Below, piece by piece: positions 53,801-62,800 of a DNA stretch of 64,000 nt (the stretch's first letter is position 1; each line of letters opens with the position of its first letter). This DNA is from Doryteuthis pealeii. Lineage: Eukaryota; Mollusca; Cephalopoda; Myopsida; Loliginidae. The DNA lies in contig CM042152.1 in the NCBI GenBank assembly GCA_023376005.1, positions 71,328,571 through 71,392,570 on the forward strand. The letters run 5' to 3'. The notes beneath the pieces were generated by a model. It worked only from the letters and a program-made list of their open reading frames with translations, did no database searches and was not told where the DNA came from. Both the position numbers and the translations under genes were made by a program.

Positions 53801-56800
53801 TTATTACTGTACACTATTCATATTCCTGACATTAGAACCTTATTCTATGTACTATACATGTGACTTGTGGTGCACCTGATCACTGTACACAATAAATTTC
53901 ATTATTTTGTATCTTAGGATATCCGTAAAAGCGTATGGTTTGCAAGGAAGAATAATGGACAAGATTAATTTGATAAAAATCGTTTATTGAAATAACGAGT
54001 GTGAAAATTGTTGTTGTCGCCGTAGATAACGGTAGTAGTTCTCTGGAGTGGCCGAGGGGTCGGTGAGGTGTGGGTATCGTATGATACGTCGGAATCTCTC
54101 TTGGCCTGGTGCAAGGCGTGAGGTAGAAGTTGAGTTGATACGGTCACTTGGTGTAGGGACCAAGTCAGGAATATCTCAGTGGAATAGTGATGGTCAGGGA
54201 ATGTAGTAGTGGCCGAGGGAGTCGAGTTCGTGCCGGTAGGATACCGTTGTAAGTGGATACGGTCACTTGGTGCGGGAATAAAGTCAGGAATATCTCAGCG
54301 AGTCGTAGCGGTTAGCGCTGTAGTGGTCAGGGGGGTAAGGATGTCGCCTGGCTACGGTGAGGTGTTGAAGTAAGGCTGAGTGTCCGGGTGGGCGAGGGCG
54401 TGCGTGGTGGTGGGTGCGTAGCAGTTCCTTGATCCTCTCGTCTGGTGATATTCTCGGTTCCAGGCCGTCCGTCCAACTGCCGATTCTCAAAATACCCGAG
54501 CTTATATGCTGGTAGATGGGCTCCAGAAAGCTTTTGGGGTTTTTAGCGGGAAGATTTTTCATTGGTTGAAAATCCGGATTCCTTACAATATTATTTTTTG
54601 TTTATTTTGGAATTCCTCTCAAGCGTAACTCAATCCGAGCCTATGCGCAGAACTGCGTCGAATTGGTCACTTCGTGAGAGGGTACCATTGAGTTCACATC
54701 CGTTTGTTGCCTCCGACTTGAGTTTTGATGTTTTATGGTAGCGAGGTGTATTTTGTGAGTAAGCATTGTGAATCATAAGAGATATCTTCGCTCTGATATA
54801 ACAAAGCTCCCCAAGATATCAATTTGATTCACAATGTGTATGTATGGTTATGTAGGTGGTGTGTTGACTGTGGATTCACTGCATTATGAAGTCCTTGTAA
54901 CGCGTTGGCATCTGACTTCGCGTTTGCCTAACCGGGAGTCGTTTCCTGTTGTTTTGTTGTTGTTCAGACATGTCATGCTGACCGGGAGATTGTGTGGGTT
55001 TCTGCACAGTGGATTGCTCGGTGTGTGGTGGTTCCTGATGCTGTTGGTGCACGTGATCTGGCGGAGGAGCTAGTACGTTGTGGGACAGGTGTTTTGGTCG
55101 AGGTGTGAGGCGTCGAATGTGGGCTCGTGAACCCAGTCGGTTTCACCCTTTTCGTTTCTCACTTGAATCACCATGTCGTTTGTTTTTAACACTTCAAAGG
55201 TGCCTATCCAGTTTAAGTGAGACGAATGAGCGATGGTAGATTGAGGACGGTGTAATAGCACCATATCGCCGACCCGTATTGGGTCCTTGAATACCAGCTG
55301 GTTCAGTCTGGTATTTGATTTGTGGTCGACTTCGTTGTTTGCCAGGGTGACACGTCGATGGACTTGTCTCAATAGAGCATTGATCTGCATGCCATATGCC
55401 GTGGGGCTTTGGTTTGTGAGCTCGTTGTGTAGCGGTTTGGGTAAAACCGATGTTGGGTTGTCGGCCGGTGATCACATAGTGAGGTGACGCGCGGTGGCGC
55501 TGTTAATTGTCGCGTTCATGGATGAGATGACGGATTCGAGTATATCCGTCCATTCACAATTCCGATCTTCGCATAGCATGAAGAGAGCATTCTTCATTGT
55601 ACGGTGCTGTCGTTCGATGTTACCCGAACTCTGCGGCCGCCAGGGGCAGTGCAGTTCCTGTGTGATCGACATCAGCTCGCAAAACGTCTTATATATCTCT
55701 CCTGTGAAGTGGGTCCCGCGATCGGAGGATACAATTCGTGGTATTTCCGGTGGCGGAGGAAAAAACTGTATAGTCCCCGAGCAGCGTCGATGGCCGGTCT
55801 CTCGCGCAAGGTACGGCCATGAGATGACGACTGAAACTGTCAAGTATGGTTAGGATGTAACGTTTTCCCTTCGAGATGGGCATTGTCACGAAGTCGACGT
55901 AGATTATGTCGAAGGGCTTTTTTCCACGTTTGCAATGGCCGGCAGGCCAGTATCGGCGTTTGCCATAGTTTCCCTTCCGTTTGGCGCAGACTTCACAAGA
56001 TCCGACGTACGTTTCGATGTCGCGGTCCTTGAATTCCCACCAATAGCTGGCTAAGTGGGCGCGCATACGGGTGACCCCAGAGTGGTTGATACAGTCGTGG
56101 GCCTGATACAGGAATTTGTTGCGAAGACTGTATGGTACAACCAGCCTTGGGGAATGTTTACTGTCTCTAACCATCAGACCGCGCTACCTGGCTCTAGGTA
56201 GAATTTATGCAAGTGTCTTTGGTACAGGGGTGTCCGATGGTCGTCGGGATCCATGCGAAATCCCTTGCTTAGATCGTTTGTTTGGATGGCTCTAATGATT
56301 TCTGAGAGTAATTTATCTGTTAATTGTTCCGCTGCTATGTTGAGGAGATCGCAATTCTTCTCGGTTGGGATGGTGGACGTAGAGTGGTATGCGAAAAATG
56401 CGTCCGCGAGCGTTTGTGGCATTTGGTGCCTTGTGATGTGTGGGTCTTGGCGATGAGTTGTAAGCCACTGATATCGCCCAGACACCATGACGGGATGTAA
56501 ATATGGAGATCGGATCCCTTTATTTTGAATGCTTTCCCCGCCGGCGTAGAGTCGGCCGTCATTTTAACCCTTTTTTGTCCATGGCTTCTGCTGAGCATGT
56601 CGGCCCACACATTCGATTCTCCCTCAACGAATTCCAGTACGAATTTGTAGCAGGAAATCTCTTCTTGCCAACGACGTATCTTGGCATTGTTGAATTCCCG
56701 CTGGTCCAGGTAAGTCAGTGATCTGTGGTCGGTGAAATGACAAAGGGGCGATTGCGCAGGAAATAATCAAATTGGCGATCGCCCACTTTATTGCATACGC

Positions 56801-59800
56801 CTCTCGTTCCGTTGTGGACCAGTTCTGTTCCGTAGTGTTGAAAGTGTGTGAGGCGACAGCTATAATTTTCTTCTTTCCATTCTCCGCCTCCTGCATTAGG
56901 ATGGCACCCACAGGCCACGTCGCTGGCATCGGTGGTAAGGTGAACAGTTGGGAAAAGTCTGGAAATGAGATGATCGGTGGTGAAGAGAGTCGGTTTTTAT
57001 TTTTTTGGAATGCCTTGTCGGCTTCCTCCGTCCATAAGAATGTCCTATTTGCTTTGTTTAGCTCGTGGATGGGATTCATAAGGTTGGAGAACGTGTCCGA
57101 TCTTATCTGTTCGTATAGGCGAGTCTCCAGGAATTGTCTGATCCATACTAATCGACGATAAGGCTTTGTAGCGCCTTTTTTGATGTTGGGGGTTGCATTT
57201 CCCTAATGGCACGAACATATTCTGGGTCGGCCTTGAATCCCTCGCTGGTCACTATGCGCCCGAGGTATTTTTTGCCTCAGTGGCGAGGAAGGTGCATTTC
57301 TCGGGGTTGAGTTTGAGTCCGAATTTGCGCAGGGCGGTGAAAGAGCTGCTCTAGTGCGAGTATGTACTCCTCGAATGTCTTAGCATGGACCAGATTGTCG
57401 TCGATTATAGGAGGATATGTTTGAGCGAGATGAGACCGTCGCCAGGCTTCTGCTATGCATCGGGAGAAGATTTGTCCGGCCGACGTGAGGCCAAAAGCTA
57501 GACGCGTGTATTGGTAACACTTGTCCTTCCATGTGAATGCTGTTTTGTAGCGATCGCGTTCATCGATTTGTATTTGCCAATACCCGCTGCGGAGATCGAG
57601 GGTGGCAAAGTATTATTGCCTTCCCCGATCCTGTGGAACAGTTGGTCGATCCTTGGCATGGGGTATGGGTCGAGATCGATCAATACCTTATTGAGAGTTC
57701 TTTTGAAGTTTGCAACGACTCGAATTGTTCCATTTTTTCTTACGCACGGCGAACACCGGACTGTTGAAACCCTTAGGATCGTGGCAAGGCTCAATTATTC
57801 CCACAGAGGCCATGTGGTTGATTTCGTCATCGACGTCGCCTTCAAGTGCCTGGGCTATAGGATGTTGCCTTTGGCTGCGCGATTGACCATTTTGTTGGTA
57901 TCCGAACGGGCTTGACGAAGGTACCCTTATCCCCGTTTGTGTACCGAGGACGTCGCTGTAACGAAGAAGTAGGTTCGTTACGCCTTCTAGTTCGTCGCGG
58001 TTCGGGTGGTTTGGAGTGATAGCCCTGTATTTCGTTTTAGCCAGCGCAACTTTTCTTCCAGTGTCTGGTAAATGGGCACTGGCGTTGCGGTCAGCCGACC
58101 TTCACTGCTGTTAAGGGTTTGCGCCCCATACACAGGGTTGTTGTTGAGTGAGCCGACCTGGTCATGTGCTCGTATTAGCGGGGCTGTGTGTGTCACTAGA
58201 CCCGACGCCGTGGTTCGTTTGAACTCGACAGTTGCGTCCTGGTTGTTGATTGTGTACGAGTTGAGTGTGTTGTGACCAAGGATATTTTGACCGATCAGAA
58301 TCGGTGTAGACTGAGCCGTTACCAACACGTTGATTTCACCGAAGATGGGGGAGTCATGGTTGCCGATGGCGATATCACAGTTTAGTTCTCCAATGGCAGT
58401 AATGCTACCGTTGATCCCTTTTACGTGAACGTTGGAACGAGTCATGTGTTTCTTAGCCTCCTTGGGCAGTTGAGAGATTGGTACAATGCAGGTGGAGCAT
58501 CCAGAGTCCAACATTGCTGCACCGGAAAATGCGGTACCTTCGACGATGAAGGTAGAGTTTATGAGAGGTGATCTCTGCCCGGAAGGTTTCTGGAGGTTGT
58601 ATATGTGATGGCGAGTGGGGGAGAACCGAGACTGGGCCATCACATCTCGTCTGGTTCGTACCGAAAATCCTGTACTTCCGTGTTTATAGATGGTGTGTCC
58701 CTATCCGTTTCTGCGACATGGGCATGGGTGTGAGGCGGATGACGATATGGGCAATTTTGGCCGTGGAAGCAAGCGCGGCCCATGGTGTAGTTCCAGCATA
58801 TGCCGGTTCTAGGTTGCGGTCGCGGCCTCCGCGTGTCCGGATGTTGTTGCGTTTGTGTGATGTAGTAGCATTCGTCTGTTGTGAGCGCGGTGGTTGGTCA
58901 CTTGTTCGTGGTGGTTGTTTGAGTTTGGTGGACGTGTTTCCCCGACTCCATCGCTGTGGTCTATGCGTGTAGTATGCGTTGTCATGCGATGTCGTGTCGT
59001 CAGTCTTTATGCCCGATCGATGTATTGTTGGGCTTCACACGCTATACCGCTTGCTGTGTAATGGTTGTCCATTGTTCTGACGAGGTGAGGTATAGGTTTG
59101 GATTCCACGTTTTGACCTTCTCGCTCATCAACATTGCCCCCATCACCGAGAAAAAGTGTATCGACAGTTAGATCAGAGTTGTTGTCCTTCCTGTGTTTAT
59201 TTTTTATGTGGACAGCGGCCTCTCTGATTGTGTTTTCGAGTCGGCCAGCGAAATCTGTCAGCTTTTCACCGTCTCGTCGTTGTAGATCCCATGCGCGACT
59301 AAGGTGTTGGAAGTTTGTCATCTGGCTGCCATGGGTTGCCAGGAGGTATGCCTTCAGCTGCTCGAAGGTGGATGTGTCCTGCCCGGAGTCTGTCATCTGC
59401 TGAAAAATGCCGTGGTCGAGTAAATCCTTGGCAGCCTTGACAAATTCAGTTTCCAAGCTGGGATAGTTGGTAAGTTCGGGCGTCACGTGGAGCGTATAGG
59501 TTTTGTTTAGGCTGGTGATGAATTGGTTCACGTCGTTTCCAGGGTTGAAGTTTCTTTTGGGTCTCATGGCGTCACGCAGGTTTTGCTGATGCGTTAGTAG
59601 ACTGTAGTTGTCGGCTGTCTGGGTTGTTGGTGGTGTCGTTGGTTTGGCGTGATCTAGGGCTTCCATCATCCTGTTTATCTCGGTTGTTGCTTCTTGTATT
59701 GTTTCCTGACTAACAGGTGTTGGGCAATTTCTTAGGTCGCGGAGATATTTTCTCTGGTCTTTGATAAAGTCGATAATTTCCGAGCGAGTTAATCTTGTAT

Positions 59801-62800
59801 AGTCCATATTTTCCCTTGCAACACGCCTGACACCAGTTTTGTATCTTAGGATATCCGTAAAAGCGTATGGTTTGCAAGAAGAATAATGGACAAGATTAAT
59901 TTGATAAAAATCGTTTATTGAAATAACGAGTGTGAAAATTGTTGTTGTCGCCGTAGATAACGTAGTAGTTCTCTGGAGTGGCCGAGGGGTCGGTGAGGTG
60001 TGGGTATCGTATGATACGTCGGAATCTCTCTTGGCCTGGTGCAAGGCGTGAGTAGAAGTTGAGTTGATACGGTCACTTGGTGTAGGGACCAAGTCAGGAA
60101 TATCTCAGTGGAATAGTGATGGTCAGGGAATGTAGTAGTGGCCGAGGGAGTCGAGTTCGTGCCGGTAGGATACCGTTGTAAGTGGATACGGTCACTTGGT
60201 GCGGGAATAAAGTCAGGAATATCTCAGCGAGTCGTAGCGGTTAGCGCTGTAGTGGTCAGGGGGTAAGGATGTCGCCTGGCTACGGTGAGGTGTTGAAGTA
60301 AGGCTGAGTGTCCGGGTGGGCGAGGGCGTGCGTGGTGGTGGGTGCGTAGCAGTTCCTTGATCCTCTCGTCTGGTGATATTCTCGGTTCCAGGCCGTCCGT
60401 CCAACTGCCGATTCTCAAAATACCGAGCTTATATGCTGGTAGATGGGCTCCAGAAAGCTTTTGGGGTTTTTAGCGGGAAGATTTTTCATTGGTTGAAAAT
60501 CCGGATTCCTTACAATATTATTTTTTGTTTTTTTGGAATTCCTCTCAAGCGTAACTCAATCCGAGCCTATGCGCAGAACTGCGTCGAATTGGTCACTTCG
60601 TGAGAGGGTACCATTGAGTTCACATCCGTTTGTTGCCTCCGACTTGAGTTTTGATGTTTTATGGTAGCGAGGTGTATTTTGTGAGTAAGCATTGTGAATC
60701 ATAAGAGATATCTTCGCTCTGATATAACAATTATTATCATTGTTATTATTATTATTAATAATAATAATCTCTATTTAAAAGATCACACAACAAAATGTAG
60801 TCATCTTAAGGAGATCATGTTCTTACTTTACAAGGTAATTTTCCATGCAATTCCCAATGTCTGATTGGCTTCACAGATCTTCATTTAATGACATTAGCAA
60901 ATGAATAATAATACCTTATTTGTCTTTCTTCCAGGCATGTTGTATTAGCTGCTGGTCCTTCATTTACAGAAAGCATGTGGCAGATAACAGTGGACAGCTT
61001 TGAGAAAGCCATGGGTGTAACAACTTACAGCATACGACAACTCATGATGCTCTTCCATCCTAATTCAGAAAATTTCTATGGTGATATTGGCCAGGTAAAA
61101 GTAGCAACAAGGAAAGACTGTTCACCAATGGAATTAGAACGACTCTATCAGCTTGCACAGCAGGTAAGACCAACTAGCCCAATACCGTTAAACAAACAAA
61201 CCCAAACCTACTTAGATCTAGGATGGTTTTGCTTAAGAAAATTAAATGCATAACAAGTAAAAACTTATATTAAAGAGAACTTTAGATTGAAATGTGCTTG
61301 TTATTAACTCTTTGCCTAATTTAAGCCGCTCATAGTGGCTCTCCCATCACAGTGATCATACTGTAAGCTGCTGGTAGTTCATTATGGTGAGTTCATTATA
61401 ATTAAGGAGAAGGACTCAAATTACAATAGTAATAGGGTTTTATTTGAATAGAATGAGCTCTGGGGTGAATAGATAGTGAACTTTGATATATCCTATTATA
61501 CAGGTAAAAATATCAAGAAAATTTGGTAAAGTAGTGGTGGACATTTGATATGCAGAGAATTAAGTTAAATGATTTTAGCATATAAAAAAAATGTGCGGGA
61601 GAATAATTTCACAATACATTGCTACTACATGTAGAAAATGAACATTACAGCTGATAAATAAAGATAGCAATGTATTACGGTCAAGTCATGCTGAAAGACC
61701 CAATTCCTGCTAGATCACTAAAGTTAAGCAGTGATGAGCCTGTTCAATATTTAATTGGGTGATCACTTAAACAATAGCAGGTACTGTAAGCAATCCAAAT
61801 TCTTTATTTATCAAAATGATTTATAAGTTTTATTTTAATCTAATGTCATGTGAAATTATTGAGTTCCATTTCTTATTTTCTATCTGAATAGTTCACCCTG
61901 TTAACTTAGAATACATTGACTGTATCCTCTGCAGAGGGATAAGATACCCCAAAAAGGGGAGTCCTGGATATGACACTAAACTGCATCAGGTGAACTCTGG
62001 GAAATATGGAGTCACCTCTACTGCCATTACTCCTAGGTCCACTTTGACCTGGAGTGATAGTAGCTGCAAGGGCTCCATATATAAGGTCAAATAGATATGT
62101 TTGAAAATGATTAGTATTGGATAGTAATACTTGAAACCACATTACTGTTTCTGAAATTTCTGAAGGCATATCAACCCTTGTGGGTTATTTAATGCCAAAT
62201 CTTTTTATAATATAATGCCTTGACCGGTGGTGAACCCAGCGGATAAAGTTGACAGATAAACCTGATTGGTTAGTTTGTTAGATTTTATGACATATCAACT
62301 CTTTTTGGATTATTTTATCCTGAAGATATTTGGTTTTATTCATTCTTGATGGATATTCAAATTTTTTAAAACTTAATTTTTATTTTAAAACAATTTTTAA
62401 ATTCATTTTTTTTTCTATTTAACCCATAGATGGACCCTAACAGGTACTACCACTCTATGTCAGGGTGGACCTGGGAGTGATGATAATGAAGGGGTACTCC
62501 ACACTCCCCAGAGCTCCAGAATTGGAACTTGACCACTAGAATCAGTTTAACGTCATTCTTAGAACCCATATAACTATGTGCAAACAAATGATTATTATTA
62601 TTAAATAGGAATAGTTACCTGAAACCATATGATTGTGTATAAATTATTAGTATAAAATAAAAAATACTTGACATCATATAAATATATGCAAACAAATGAT
62701 TATAGACAAATTTAATAAAATGCAATTTTAGAAAATGCAATACGATATTGAAAATATACTAGGATCAGCTGAAAAGTTCTTAAGCTGACTAAGATACTCT

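Larger units (their letters stand above)
53906..60729 (-). mobile_element. Ty3/gypsy-type LTR retrotransposon, nearly complete
   Basis: 6.8 kb between two ~895-bp LTRs, flanked by ATTAT on both sides (53901-53905 and 60730-60734), a 5-bp target duplication. Order on the minus strand is gag, protease, reverse transcriptase, RNase H, integrase, which is the Ty3/gypsy arrangement. Coding is split by several frameshifts and stops. GC content and codon use differ sharply from the host intron. No env-like ORF was seen. It lies antisense to ARFGEF3. Confidence 0.93.
51476..60934. other. 9.5-kb intron, content overview
   Basis: The left part (51476-53300) holds unassigned AT-rich DNA, a possible hammerhead-like element near 51800, a segment duplicated after exon 24 (52360-52790) with a 5S-derived SINE, and a SINE F tail (53066-53245). 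Then follow an inverted dimer (53299-53530), a LINE tail (53640-53905), the LTR element (53906-60729) and ATT-rich remnant (60730-60775). No exon is seen and protein alignment needs none. Confidence 0.75.

Noticed and set aside
57511..57915. 134-codon plus-strand frame
   Set aside because: Antisense to the reverse transcriptase fragment; no independent similarity.
58568..58972. 134-codon plus-strand frame in the LTR element
   Set aside because: Cys/Arg/Val-rich shadow of the gag/protease strand with no homology; the minus strand carries the real domains.
53906..60729. Intact endogenous retrovirus with env
   Set aside because: No third large frame between integrase and the 3' LTR; only about 260 bp remain there. 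Classed as a Ty3/gypsy-type retrotransposon with broken frames.
61676..61800. Possible 5S rRNA gene
   Set aside because: The 5' part is decayed, there is no T-run terminator in the right place, and related copies share the post-5S body. A SINE.
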